Shown one piece after another: positions 8,628 through 17,057 of a stretch of 34,437 nucleotides of DNA (positions within the stretch are counted from its first letter, which is position 1; the number at the start of each line of letters is the position of its first letter). Made by a program: the position numbers and the translations under genes. The stretch is from assembly GCA_023382265.1 (NCBI GenBank), contig JAMCPX010000033.1, positions 1 to 34,437 on the forward strand, read 5' to 3'. The stretch comes from Deltaproteobacteria bacterium. Its GTDB lineage: Bacteria; JAMCPX01. A model generated the notes under the pieces. It worked only from the letters and a program-made list of their open reading frames with translations. It had not been told where the DNA came from and ran no database searches.

Positions 8628-8660
8628 ACTGCCTCCTTAAATAGTTTTTGAACAATAAGA

Positions 8661-8676
8661 AGCAAGTTTTGTACCA
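8661..8676 (-). promoter_or_regulatory. Sigma-54 (-24/-12) promoter of the cytochrome gene
   Basis: Read on the minus strand the site is TGGTAC-AAAAC-TTGCT. It matches the RpoN consensus TGGCAC-N5-TTGCW at all but one named base, with the required GG-N10-GC spacing. The expected start of transcription is about 12 bases further on, near 8650, which leaves a leader of about 20 bases holding AAGGAGG and then the cytochrome ATG. Such promoters need an NtrC-family activator, and one is encoded at 19458-20762. Confidence 0.75.
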
Positions 8677-8810
8677 TTTGTGTAACATATTATTTTATCA
8701 AATATAATCATCGTTTCTTCTTTCATATTTAATAGATAATAGTGGGTAAAAGCACTCATATCTGGGTGATAACACACAGTTTAAAATTGTATTGATGAAT
8801 AACAAAAGAA

Positions 8811-8828
8811 ACTATTAACAAGAATAGT
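8811..8828. promoter_or_regulatory. Inverted repeat, candidate upstream activator site
   Basis: ACTATT-aacaag-AATAGT is a perfect 6-bp inverted repeat about 145 bases upstream of the sigma-54 promoter, in the usual range for a bacterial enhancer-binding site. An extra AATAGT half-site occurs at 8738-8743. Binding by the sigma-54 activator in this window is only a guess. Confidence 0.3.
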
Positions 8829-8927
8829 AAGGTCTCAACTTTATTTTTTTAAAATCGATTACCTGCTGTTCTCGTAATGTATCAATCAGTTTTAGTAGAT
8901 TGGGTGTCTATCTATTACTTTATAGCC

Positions 8928-9746
8928 TTATTTTTGTTTGTATAAAATACCTGTGTATAGCTCGGAATTCCTTGCAATATCAAAGGCTTTGTCGAGATTG
9001 GTGTTATCATAGTCATGGGGAAGAGGTCTTACCCAGCTTCTCAGGTTGTCATAGAGATAATTAACTTTATCAAACGTAACGCATGGACTCATTATGTGTA
9101 TAAAAGAGAATCCATTGTGTTTGATGCCCTCTTCAAACAATTTCTGCATCTCATCAGGCAGACCTGCAAACCCTCTTGCAACATACGTTGCACCGTAAGA
9201 TAGTGCCAGCAATACGGGGTTCATCTTTGGGTCAGGATTTCCCATAGGGTGAGATCTTGTTACCTGATGCTGCGGGGTCATGGGACTGGTCTGTCCCTTC
9301 GTCAATCCGTATATGGCGTTGTCAAACAGAACGCATGTTATGTCTGGATTTCGTCTTATAGTATGGGGCAGGTGTCCTGCGCCTATACCGAGTCCGTCAC
9401 CATCACCAATCAATGCAAGGACTGTCAATTCAGGTCTTGCAAGTTTTGCTCCGGATGCCACAGGAAGGGCCCTTCCATGGAGGGTATGCATGCCATAACC
9501 CCTTATAAAAAACGGGTACCGGCCGACACATCCGATACCTGATACAACTATAAGGTCTTTGGGCTTTATGTTTAGATTGCTGAGTCCGTTGGTTAGTGCG
9601 GTCTCTATGCCAAAATAACCGCACCCCGGACACCACGTAGGAAGTCTTTCAGACCTATACTGGAGCACACCTTTTTCTTTTATCTCCTGAATGTCATTGT
9701 CCGGGTAATACACCTCCGGTTTTACGTATTCATCTATTTTATTCAT
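8928..9746 (-). CDS. korB: 2-oxoacid:ferredoxin oxidoreductase beta subunit (TPP-binding)
   Basis: A 272-residue beta subunit. It binds thiamine pyrophosphate: the motif GDGDGLGIGAGH starts at 114 and the paired Asn is N143 in FDNAIYG. Four cysteines fit the family's single [4Fe-4S] cluster: C39 and C42 in WCPGCG, C73 in GIGCVG, and C222 near the C-terminus. Together with the alpha subunit it decarboxylates a 2-oxoacid to acyl-CoA and reduces ferredoxin. Its ATG overlaps the korA stop (ATGA), preceded by a GGAAC element. Length and motifs favour 2-oxoglutarate or generic 2-oxoacid enzymes over pyruvate-specific ones. The exact substrate is not readable. Confidence 0.88.
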   Translation of the reverse strand: MNKIDEYVKPEVYYPDNDIQEIKEKGVLQYRSERLPTWCPGCGYFGIETALTNGLSNLNIKPKDLIVVSGIGCVGRYPFFIRGYGMHTLHGRALPVASGAKLARPELTVLALIGDGDGLGIGAGHLPHTIRRNPDITCVLFDNAIYGLTKGQTSPMTPQHQVTRSHPMGNPDPKMNPVLLALSYGATYVARGFAGLPDEMQKLFEEGIKHNGFSFIHIMSPCVTFDKVNYLYDNLRSWVRPLPHDYDNTNLDKAFDIARNSELYTGILYKQK

Positions 9747-11608
9747 GGGATTTGTTCCTTTAACAATCTATTTATTTCTTCCTCTATCTCATCGTGCGTG
9801 ATAGGCCTTGCTGCAACCTTGTCATACCTGTAGAATTTCCTCTGAAAGTGCATTAAAAGCCAGTTTGCAAATTGTCCCTCATAGTTCAGTTCCGGCACCA
9901 GCACCTTTTCGCAGTCGTCCAGGAATGCCTGTATCTCCTTTTCCCTGAGTGGATTAATAACGATGAGCTTGAGCATTGCTACGCTCTTCCCCTCCTTTAA
10001 AACACTGTCAAGTGCGTCTGCAACCGCACCTGCTGTCGAGCCCCATGATATCACACCAAGTTTTACCCTGCCCTTTGTACCTATTCTCTCCGGCGGTGGG
10101 ACATCGTTCTCAAGTGCTGCCTGTATCTTACTGAACCTTTTTTCCGTCATCATTGTGTGAGAGCGTTCGTCATAAACAGGCGTTCCATACTCATTCTGCT
10201 CGAGCCCTGAAACAACCTGATACCCATTTTCCTGCCCTGGAAGCGCTCTTGGTGATATACCATCGTCTGTTATCTTCTGACGGAGATAAAGCTTCATATC
10301 TTCCTGTGCCGGGAATTTATTGCTGCCTTTTTTGTAATCCGGTAACGGGTCGAGAAAAACATTTCTGACAGATAATGATAAAAACAGGTCTATAAGAACA
10401 ATTACAGGCATCTGGTACTTTTCAGCCATGTAGAATGCCTCTGCTGTCCATTGATAACATTCTTTGACGCTTGTGGGTGCTATAACAATGCGTGGTGTAT
10501 CTCCGTTGCCTCCGAATAAAGCGTGGTTAAGATCGGACTGCTCTGTTTTTGTGGGCAGGCCTGTTGCAGGCCCTCCCCTCTGGCTGTCAACCACAACAAT
10601 AGGATTTTCCGACATCACATTGTATCCTATGAACTCTGTCATGAGACAGAAGCCGGGTCCTGAGGTTGCAGTCATAGCCCTTACACCTGCAAATGCAGCA
10701 CCTGTAACATGACCTATGGCTGAGATCTCATCCTCGGTCTGCACGACAACACCGCCGTGCTTCGGCAGTTCTGTAAACAGAACCTCCATGATCTTCGTTG
10801 CAGGCGTAATAGGATATCCTGCATACAGCTTGCACCCGGCATCAATGGCCCCCTGTGCAACAGCCTTGTTCCCGTCCATCAGTTTGTAGCCTTTCCTGTC
10901 CACCGACAGCCTTTCAAAACTGTAGGGATCGAGCTTTACAATATTTTCAGTCACATACCTGTACCCTTCTTCAAATGCAGCAACAATGGCGTCAACACTC
11001 TTATCTTTTTTCCCGAGCTTTGCAGTGAGATTATTTATAAATTCTTTTTGGGGTATGTTAAACAGTGCTGCAACAGAGCCAAGAATAACTATGTTTCTTG
11101 ACCTGGACTCATTTGTTGTTTTCTGGCTCAATTGGTAAAGAGGTACGCCGTAAAGATACATACCTGGTCCAAGATGCCCTGCAATACTTATATTCCCGTT
11201 TGTAACCTCTTTCCATCCCTCTTTTTCCGTGTATACACCGGGACCGAGTTGGTGTTTGCCCGCTTGATCTTCATCGTATGGCAAATCTTCATAAGTAATA
11301 TCCCTCGGTCTGTTATCAAATATGACGACACCTTCATCGTTTAAACTTTTCAGCTGCTCGAGGGCGTACCGGTCATTCAAAGAAATTAGTATGTCGACCT
11401 TGCTGCTGAGGCTGAGCATGAATTCCCTGCCGGCCCTCATGTGTGCAACAGTTTTGCCGAATCCCCTTATCTCCGCAGGATAAGCATCAAACGATATGAC
11501 ATGATACCCGATATCGGACAGGGTCTTTATCAGTATCTCGCCTGCTGCAAGCGACCTGTCCCCGGAGCTCCCGCATATTTCGATTGTCAGGCTTTTTTTA
11601 TATGTCAA
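9743..11608 (-). CDS. korA: 2-oxoacid:ferredoxin oxidoreductase, fused gamma-alpha subunit
   Basis: A 621-residue fusion of the gamma domain (about 1-190, beginning LTIEICGSSGDRSLAAGEIL) and the alpha pyrimidine-binding domain (about 240-621). The alpha hallmark YPITPAT is at 265-271, followed by QTEDEISAIGHVTGAAFAG and a TSGPG segment. The start is a TTG that overlaps the previous gene's stop by 11 bases; AAGGA seven bases upstream and the immediate start of the gamma domain support it over any later Met, the next being far inside the domain. Gamma-alpha fusion is typical of KorA-type enzymes in anaerobes. It forms a complex with the downstream beta subunit and probably with the flavoproteins encoded upstream. 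Confidence 0.88.
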   Translation of the reverse strand: MTYKKSLTIEICGSSGDRSLAAGEILIKTLSDIGYHVISFDAYPAEIRGFGKTVAHMRAGREFMLSLSSKVDILISLNDRYALEQLKSLNDEGVVIFDNRPRDITYEDLPYDEDQAGKHQLGPGVYTEKEGWKEVTNGNISIAGHLGPGMYLYGVPLYQLSQKTTNESRSRNIVILGSVAALFNIPQKEFINNLTAKLGKKDKSVDAIVAAFEEGYRYVTENIVKLDPYSFERLSVDRKGYKLMDGNKAVAQGAIDAGCKLYAGYPITPATKIMEVLFTELPKHGGVVVQTEDEISAIGHVTGAAFAGVRAMTATSGPGFCLMTEFIGYNVMSENPIVVVDSQRGGPATGLPTKTEQSDLNHALFGGNGDTPRIVIAPTSVKECYQWTAEAFYMAEKYQMPVIVLIDLFLSLSVRNVFLDPLPDYKKGSNKFPAQEDMKLYLRQKITDDGISPRALPGQENGYQVVSGLEQNEYGTPVYDERSHTMMTEKRFSKIQAALENDVPPPERIGTKGRVKLGVISWGSTAGAVADALDSVLKEGKSVAMLKLIVINPLREKEIQAFLDDCEKVLVPELNYEGQFANWLLMHFQRKFYRYDKVAARPITHDEIEEEINRLLKEQIP

Positions 11609-12632
11609 TTGAAAATCCTTTCCACCCGTAGGTAATAAAATCTTCTCCCTCGATCGTTATCTTGCCGGGTTCAGCAAGGCTTACAACCTTTCTTTCATCG
11701 AGCATGTTTCTTGCAGATATGTTTCCAAGCATCTTTGCATTTATCTCCCCGGTTGTCTGACGGTAATCCTTCAATTCAGGATAATAAACAGTGGCGCATT
11801 CCCCTGCTGCCCATACATCCTGTGCACTTGTATGCATGTATTCATCGACGAGTATGCCGGTCTGAATATCTATACCGCTCCCATCAAGAAAATCTATGTT
11901 AGGGACCATACCGGAGGTGAGAAACGCAAGGTCTGTTTTTACGATTTTACCATTCTTTGTCATGACATTAAGACCTGTACCGTCCTTTACAATCTCTGTT
12001 GTCACATCATCAGCAATCACCTCAATGTGTTTCTTTTGAAGACTTTCCATGAGTTTGCTCTTTACTGTTTCATCATACTCAAGTGGCCAGAAATTATATT
12101 CGTTAAGTATAAAAGTAACCGATTTGCCTGATTTTAACATTGCTCCGGCAAGATGCAGAGCAATGCAGTCCCCTCCGACCATTGTTACATGCTTAAATTT
12201 CCATAGCCTATCCCTTATTTTCAAGGCATCAACGGCATCTGTAAATACCGTAAGGAGATTTTTGTATCTTGACAGGGATTCAGGCAGTTTTGGCTTTGCC
12301 CCTGATGCAACAAGGAGCCTGTCATAATGTATACGTTCGTTGTGTGCCAATATAAGCTCGTGTTTTTCCGGAATAACTTTTGTAACGGTCTGGTTAAGCC
12401 TAAGCTTAATATTATTCTGCTTGTACCATGTGTACGGGTATAAGTAGAGGGAGGTTATATCCTTTTTATCCAGCAGGAAAGCGGCAAGAAGGCTGTGATC
12501 AAAGTAGTGTGTGGGTTTGGATGATATGATTATTATTTCAGCATCATGGTTTCCTTTTCTGAGTGTCTCGGCAGCGCTGTTGCCTGCATGGCCGTCGCCT
12601 ATGATAACATATTTTAAAGACTTTTTTGCCAT
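11598..12632 (-). CDS. FAD-dependent pyridine-nucleotide-disulphide-type oxidoreductase
   Basis: A 344-residue flavoprotein related to nitrite-reductase/rubredoxin-reductase-like NAD(P)H oxidoreductases. An N-terminal Rossmann motif, IIGDGHAGNSAAETL, binds FAD, and VWAAGECATVYYP near the C-terminus is the second FAD contact. The NAD(P) motif in the middle reads MVGGDCIALHLAGA, with Asp where the third Gly of GGGxxG is expected, so nucleotide binding may be altered. A redox-active CxxC is not seen. It lies in the kor operon: it starts two bases after the preceding stop with AGAGG upstream, and its stop overlaps korA. It probably shuttles electrons between the Kor complex and a second carrier; the partner is unknown. 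Confidence 0.75.
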   Translation of the reverse strand: MAKKSLKYVIIGDGHAGNSAAETLRKGNHDAEIIIISSKPTHYFDHSLLAAFLLDKKDITSLYLYPYTWYKQNNIKLRLNQTVTKVIPEKHELILAHNERIHYDRLLVASGAKPKLPESLSRYKNLLTVFTDAVDALKIRDRLWKFKHVTMVGGDCIALHLAGAMLKSGKSVTFILNEYNFWPLEYDETVKSKLMESLQKKHIEVIADDVTTEIVKDGTGLNVMTKNGKIVKTDLAFLTSGMVPNIDFLDGSGIDIQTGILVDEYMHTSAQDVWAAGECATVYYPELKDYRQTTGEINAKMLGNISARNMLDERKVVSLAEPGKITIEGEDFITYGWKGFSIDI

Positions 12633-12634
12633 AC

Positions 12635-14428
12635 CTATACCTCTACGTCCTGCTCTATAAGCTCAGCCTTGACAACATCTATGCACTCCACCGGACATAC
12701 CTTCTTGCAATTACCGCATCTTATGCAGTTGTTGTTGTCGATAACAATGGCGCTTACCTCCTTCCAGTTATCCGTAGCAATCAGTCTCTGCCTGCCGTCC
12801 TCTTCCGTTATAACGTCCTTTGTTGTATGTATGCAGTTTGTCGGACATACATCCATGCAGTACCGGCAGTATATACACCTTGTTACATCTATCTCGAACT
12901 TGAGGTAGCACAGGTAGCATCTTTTTGCCTCTTCCTTGCCAAGTGTCCTGTTAAGTCCGAGTTCTACCTCTACCTGATCTACACGTTCCTTTACCGGAAG
13001 CGTAGGCATGCTCTGCCTTGGAATAAAATCCCATGCCCGCTCCCTCTGTTTTTCTGAGTATTTCTCGAACCTTACAACCTTTTTTCTCCGTGTCCTGTCT
13101 ACAAGATATCTGTCGATACTCCATGCAGCAATGCGTCCGGATGATATAGATTCTATGACAGTGGATGCACCGGTTCCGAAATCACCTGCAGCAAAAAGAC
13201 CTTTTACGTCCGTTGCTGAGCTTGACCTGTCAAATGTTATCATGCCGTTCTTTTCAAGTTTTAACACACTTTTTACAAAACCAGTTTCCGGCCTCTGGCC
13301 TATGGCATAGATTATACTATCTGCCTCATCCGTAAAATCTGACCCCTTTATCGGTACAGCAAGCCTCTCACCTTTTTCACCGTACCCTCCGAGCCTGTTT
13401 CTCCTGAACCTTACAGCAAGACCGTTACCGGAACGCTCAATCTGCTCTATTGAAACAAGCCCCCTTATCTCAACATTTTCGGTCTTCACCTCGTTGAGTT
13501 CATCCCTGTTTACCGTGATGTAATCCTCTGTTGTAAGCACATTTATAATCACCCTTTTTGCACCAAGCCTCAGCGATGTTCTGGCACAATCCATGGCTGT
13601 ATACCCGCCGCCCACAACAAGGACCTTACTGCCTACAAAAACGTCCCTGCCAGAATTCGCATCCATCATAAAATCAAGACCCGAGTAAACATGATCGAGT
13701 TCTTGACCTTTTATGCCGAGCTTGTTCGGACTGTAGGTGCCTGTGGTAAGCAGCACAGCATCGTAGGCATTAAGAAGTTCCTCAAGTTTTATATCCCTGC
13801 CCACACGCACACCTGCATTCAGATCAACACCGAGCCTGAGTATGTTTGAGATCTCAACATCCAGTATGTTCCTTGGAAGCCTGAATTCCGGTATGCCGTA
13901 TCTGAGCATGCCTCCGGGGTGTTCAAGCGCCTCATATATTGTTACCTTATGACCGAATATGGCAAGATCGTGTGCAGCACCAAGACCCGAAGGTCCGGAA
14001 CCGACAACAGCGACTTTCTTACCGGAAGGTCCAAACATAAATTCTTCTATGCGGTGCCCTTCGGGCTTAAAATCGCTTGCAATCCTTTTCAAATGGCATA
14101 TTGCAACCGATTCACCAAAACCGGGCCATCCGTGCCTGCATGCGAGTTCGCAGGGCCTTGAGCAGATCCTCCCGAGCACGCCTGGCAGGATGTTCACATA
14201 ACGGTTGATCTCGTAAGACCTGCCGTATCTTTCCTGATAATCGGCGTATATATAGCCCGGAATGTTTGTTAATGCAGGGCATGCTGTCTGGCATGGAACA
14301 TTCTCCCTCATCCATGCAAAGTCCTTTTTGTTGGTTGAGAAAAAAACAGTCCTCTCGACCCGGCGTGCAGCTGTCAGGTGATCGAATGATTCTCTCTCAG
14401 ACGAAAGATATGTTTTTTCTTCTTTCAT
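12635..14428 (-). CDS. FAD/NAD(P)-binding, 4Fe-4S oxidoreductase subunit (GltD/KorC-like)
   Basis: A 597-residue iron-sulphur flavoprotein from the preferred ATG at 14428. The N-terminal GltD-like cysteine region has C46, C50, C89, C93 and C97. An FAD motif VVGSGPSGLGAA starts at 141, the NAD(P) motif VVGGGYTAMDCA at 271, and the second FAD contact GLFAAGDFGTGAS at 410. The C-terminus carries two ferredoxin clusters, C518/C521/C524/C528 and C568/C571/C574/C578, each followed by a further cysteine. It would link ferredoxin-level electrons to NAD(P), like the third subunit of 2-oxoglutarate:NADP oxidoreductases in Azoarcus/Thauera (recalled, not compared). TTG/ATG codons at 14494/14491 extend the frame, but they overlap the likely -35 element, so the shorter start is chosen. 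Confidence 0.82.
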   Translation of the reverse strand: MKEEKTYLSSERESFDHLTAARRVERTVFFSTNKKDFAWMRENVPCQTACPALTNIPGYIYADYQERYGRSYEINRYVNILPGVLGRICSRPCELACRHGWPGFGESVAICHLKRIASDFKPEGHRIEEFMFGPSGKKVAVVGSGPSGLGAAHDLAIFGHKVTIYEALEHPGGMLRYGIPEFRLPRNILDVEISNILRLGVDLNAGVRVGRDIKLEELLNAYDAVLLTTGTYSPNKLGIKGQELDHVYSGLDFMMDANSGRDVFVGSKVLVVGGGYTAMDCARTSLRLGAKRVIINVLTTEDYITVNRDELNEVKTENVEIRGLVSIEQIERSGNGLAVRFRRNRLGGYGEKGERLAVPIKGSDFTDEADSIIYAIGQRPETGFVKSVLKLEKNGMITFDRSSSATDVKGLFAAGDFGTGASTVIESISSGRIAAWSIDRYLVDRTRRKKVVRFEKYSEKQRERAWDFIPRQSMPTLPVKERVDQVEVELGLNRTLGKEEAKRCYLCYLKFEIDVTRCIYCRYCMDVCPTNCIHTTKDVITEEDGRQRLIATDNWKEVSAIVIDNNNCIRCGNCKKVCPVECIDVVKAELIEQDVEV

Positions 14429-14465
14429 ATTCTTTAACCCAACTCCCTTCTCTACCAGTCTTGCC

Positions 14466-14494
14466 AATATAATGATTTTTTTGTTTACCATCAA
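14466..14494 (-). promoter_or_regulatory. Sigma-70-type promoter of the kor operon
   Basis: On the minus strand TTGATG, a 17-base spacer and TATATT (-10 at 14471-14466, five of six matches) form a good housekeeping promoter. The predicted start near 14459 gives a leader of about 30 bases containing AGGGAG before the ATG at 14428. This is the main reason for preferring that start. Confidence 0.5.
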
Positions 14495-14599
14495 TATCTT
14501 TTAAAATCAATAAAAATTAAGGGTCTTAGAATATTTATAACAAGCATAACACAGGGGTCCGGCTCAGATAACAGATTCTTAAGCGAGGGGCGTGGCTTG

Positions 14600-14605
14600 T
14601 ATAAT
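14600..14605 (+). promoter_or_regulatory. Possible -10 box for the RND exporter gene
   Basis: A perfect TATAAT stands about 60 bases before the ATG at 14667. At 17 bases upstream I find only TCTTAA, a poor -35, so this is tentative. It shares the divergent gap with the kor promoter. Confidence 0.3.
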
Positions 14606-14666
14606 TTATTAGCCAGGTCAACTTTGCTTGCATTATAAAATTTTATCATCTATATGCAAACACATT

Positions 14667-16928
14667 ATGAAAAAATTAGTTGAGCTATCCATAAAACATC
14701 CATGGCGAGTCCTTATATTTATTGCCATGCTTACAATAATAGCGGCTTATTTTGCCGTAGATGTACCCGTTGAAGACGACATCATGAAAACGCTTCCGGA
14801 GCATGACCCGCAGGTAACACTGTTTAACAATATAGGAAAACGTTTTGGCGGCACAGATTATTTCCTTGTTGTAATGGAAGGAAACAACCTGTTTAATCAT
14901 TCAAGCCTTGAGAAACTGAAGAATATTACAGATAAGCTTCAATCGCTTCCGGAACTCAACAGCGTTGAGAGTCTTACAAATGTTGAAGCTATAAAGGCAA
15001 GTCATGGTGAACTCGATATCTCAAAATTTATAGAGCATATACCGGATAATAAACAGGCATTGGAAGAGATTAAGCAGGACGCGATCTCAAACAAGCTGTA
15101 TCGCGGAAATCTTATTTCTCCAAATGGAAAGGCACTTGCCATACTGTGTCAGATCAAAAAGGATGTAAACAGCGAATCCCTCGTAAATATAATAGGCAAA
15201 ATCATTCAGCCTTTCAAAGGGCCTGAGAATATTTACTTAATAGGTGTACCCGTTGATAATGATATCATAAGCAAAGCAATACATTCTGATTTGGGCAGGC
15301 TACTTCCTCTGGCTATACTGCTCAACATAGTCATAATGTTTATCCTGTTCCGCAATTTTATAAGCGTGATCTTAAGGCTTACCCCTGCACTCATTGCCAT
15401 AGTAATCACTGTTGGACTCATGGGCATCACGCACACCCCTTTTACTATGCTTTCGGTGGGCATGCCTACCCTGCTGATCGCCCTCGGCAGCATATACAGC
15501 ATACACATTATGACAAGGTATTACCAGTTGCTTGAACATACAAAGGACAATGAAAGTGCATTAAGAAGTATGATAAAAGAACTCGGTATGCCAATGCTTT
15601 TCATCGGCTTGATAACCTCTATTGGATTTTTTGCCAACATATCCTCCACAATCATACAGGTAAAACAAGCGGGGATATTCGCCGGTATAGGCATACTCAT
15701 CTCTATGTTTGTTTCTGTAACATTTGTACCGGCTCTTCTCACACTCAGACATAAGGGAAAAGAGGAAGAACTCATAAATAATAAAAAACGCTTCAACCAT
15801 TTTCTTGAGAACCTCTCCGTATGGGTACAAAAACACAACTATACAATACTCATTATAGGCATAGGACTCGCTGTTATCGCTATCTATAATGTAAAAACCA
15901 TCAATACGGAAACAGACATAACAAAATTTTTCAAAGCTGATTCTGTTGTGAGGAAAACATCTGCAAAGGCTGTCAAAAACTTTGGCGGGATATTTGTGCT
16001 TCAGATTCTTGTACATGGTGACATAAATTCCCCTGCGGTCCTGAACACCATGGTCAAACTTGAAGATGAATTGGATACGATTAACGGGGTTCATTATCCA
16101 TTCAGTGTAGCTGACCTCATCGAGACAATGAATCAGGTGCTACACGACAATAATCCAGCATACCATGCGATACCGGATACAAAGAATGCCATAGCCCAGT
16201 ACATGCTTCTGTATTCAATGTCGGACCAAAAATTACTTGATACGCTGATCACGCCCGACTCCAAAGAAACGATCATCCAGGCGAGGATTGGCAAGTTCGG
16301 GTTTCATGAGATAGAACAGATCGTTAATCAGATCAAACAGAAGATACAGCCCCTTGAAACAAGGGACATTCATTTTACCCTGACCGGTTCACCTATGCTT
16401 ATAATAACCATAAATAAACACCTCATAGAAAATCAGGAGGCAAGCCTCTACATATCCATTATAGCCGTCTTTCTCCTGTTATCCATTGTATTCAGATCGT
16501 TGATAGGCGGTTTGATCACACTTATCCCGCTGCTAATAAAGGTCAGCTACAACTACGGAATCATGGAGCTCTTCCATATACCTCTGAACGTTGCAACAGG
16601 GCTTATAGCAAGCATGACTATCGGCGTTGGTGTGGACTATATCATACATTTTGTCATGGGATTCAGGGAGAGATACAAAGAGGGATCAAGTCATTCCATT
16701 GATACTGCCATGAAAGAGGCAACCGTTATCACAGGCAGATCAATACTGAACAGTGCTATAGTACTTGTCGGAGACTTTTCAGTGCTTACACTTTCAAGCT
16801 TCCTTCCGATGATCTACTTCGGCATCCTGTCTGCAAGCATGGTTATATACAGTTCTATTGTTTCTATAACCCTGTTCCCTGCCCTGCTTCAGATAGCCCA
16901 TAAGCATCTAAAATGGCTGAAAAAATAA
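14667..16928 (+). CDS. RND/MMPL-family transporter (predicted exporter)
   Basis: A 753-residue inner-membrane protein with the two-fold repeat of the MMPL/HpnN branch of the RND superfamily. Each half has one N-terminal transmembrane helix (TM1 about residues 13-31, after KHPWRVLIF), a large periplasmic loop, and a bundle of five helices; conserved stretches include SVGMPTLLIALGSIYSIHIM in the first half and TIGVGVDYIIHFVMGFRERY in the second. Members export lipids such as hopanoids or fatty-acid derivatives, driven by protons. The frame also opens at a TTG (14628), but the ATG at 14667 gives the standard N-terminus. Neither start has a strong Shine-Dalgarno. No periplasmic adaptor or outer-membrane channel gene adjoins it, so the cargo is unknown. 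Confidence 0.85.
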   Translation: MKKLVELSIKHPWRVLIFIAMLTIIAAYFAVDVPVEDDIMKTLPEHDPQVTLFNNIGKRFGGTDYFLVVMEGNNLFNHSSLEKLKNITDKLQSLPELNSVESLTNVEAIKASHGELDISKFIEHIPDNKQALEEIKQDAISNKLYRGNLISPNGKALAILCQIKKDVNSESLVNIIGKIIQPFKGPENIYLIGVPVDNDIISKAIHSDLGRLLPLAILLNIVIMFILFRNFISVILRLTPALIAIVITVGLMGITHTPFTMLSVGMPTLLIALGSIYSIHIMTRYYQLLEHTKDNESALRSMIKELGMPMLFIGLITSIGFFANISSTIIQVKQAGIFAGIGILISMFVSVTFVPALLTLRHKGKEEELINNKKRFNHFLENLSVWVQKHNYTILIIGIGLAVIAIYNVKTINTETDITKFFKADSVVRKTSAKAVKNFGGIFVLQILVHGDINSPAVLNTMVKLEDELDTINGVHYPFSVADLIETMNQVLHDNNPAYHAIPDTKNAIAQYMLLYSMSDQKLLDTLITPDSKETIIQARIGKFGFHEIEQIVNQIKQKIQPLETRDIHFTLTGSPMLIITINKHLIENQEASLYISIIAVFLLLSIVFRSLIGGLITLIPLLIKVSYNYGIMELFHIPLNVATGLIASMTIGVGVDYIIHFVMGFRERYKEGSSHSIDTAMKEATVITGRSILNSAIVLVGDFSVLTLSSFLPMIYFGILSASMVIYSSIVSITLFPALLQIAHKHLKWLKK

Positions 16929-17021
16929 ACCCCGATAGCAAGGACTCGGCATTACCGGGTAAAAGCTCCTGTTTTCTTTACAAGGCTATGCCATAAAGAG
17001 TATTGAAATTCGTATACAATC

Positions 17022-17054
17022 TTGACAGAATGATAATATCTGTTAAACTATCAT
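17022..17054 (+). promoter_or_regulatory. Promoter and overlapping inverted repeat before the Fur-family gene
   Basis: TTGACA (17022-17027), a 16-base spacer and TAAACT (17044-17049) form a plausible sigma-70 promoter. Transcription would start at about 17055-17058, on or just before the GTG start codon. The inverted repeat ATGATA-N13-TATCAT (17030-17035 and 17049-17054) covers the spacer and the -10. That is the layout expected of autoregulation, although the spacing differs from the classical Fur box. Confidence 0.4.
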
Positions 17055-17057
17055 ATA

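Larger units (their letters stand above)
8628..8927. other. 300-base intergenic region before the cytochrome gene
   Basis: No gene is supported here. On the minus strand it holds the cytochrome Shine-Dalgarno, a sigma-54 promoter at 8661-8676 and a distal inverted repeat at 8811-8828. The remainder is AT-rich. I see no convincing terminator for the kor operon that ends at 8928, so read-through toward the cytochrome gene is possible. Confidence 0.6.

Noticed and set aside
6464-8644. Open frames on both strands overlapping the cytochrome gene
   Set aside because: The cytochrome frame is proven by nine CxxCH motifs, a lipobox and a Shine-Dalgarno. The other frames share its region without features of their own.
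14491-14494. Upstream TTG/ATG start for the FeS flavoprotein, adding 21-22 residues
   Set aside because: These codons lie in the likely -35 hexamer of the operon promoter and have no Shine-Dalgarno; the ATG at 14428 has AGGGAG in its leader.
15561-16094. Minus-strand open frame of 177 codons inside the RND exporter gene
   Set aside because: Rich in Tyr, Cys and Phe with no pattern of a real protein, and fully covered by the exporter.
16929-17021. Hairpin-like sequences between the RND and Fur genes as a terminator
   Set aside because: Only 3-4 bp competing stems and no T run.
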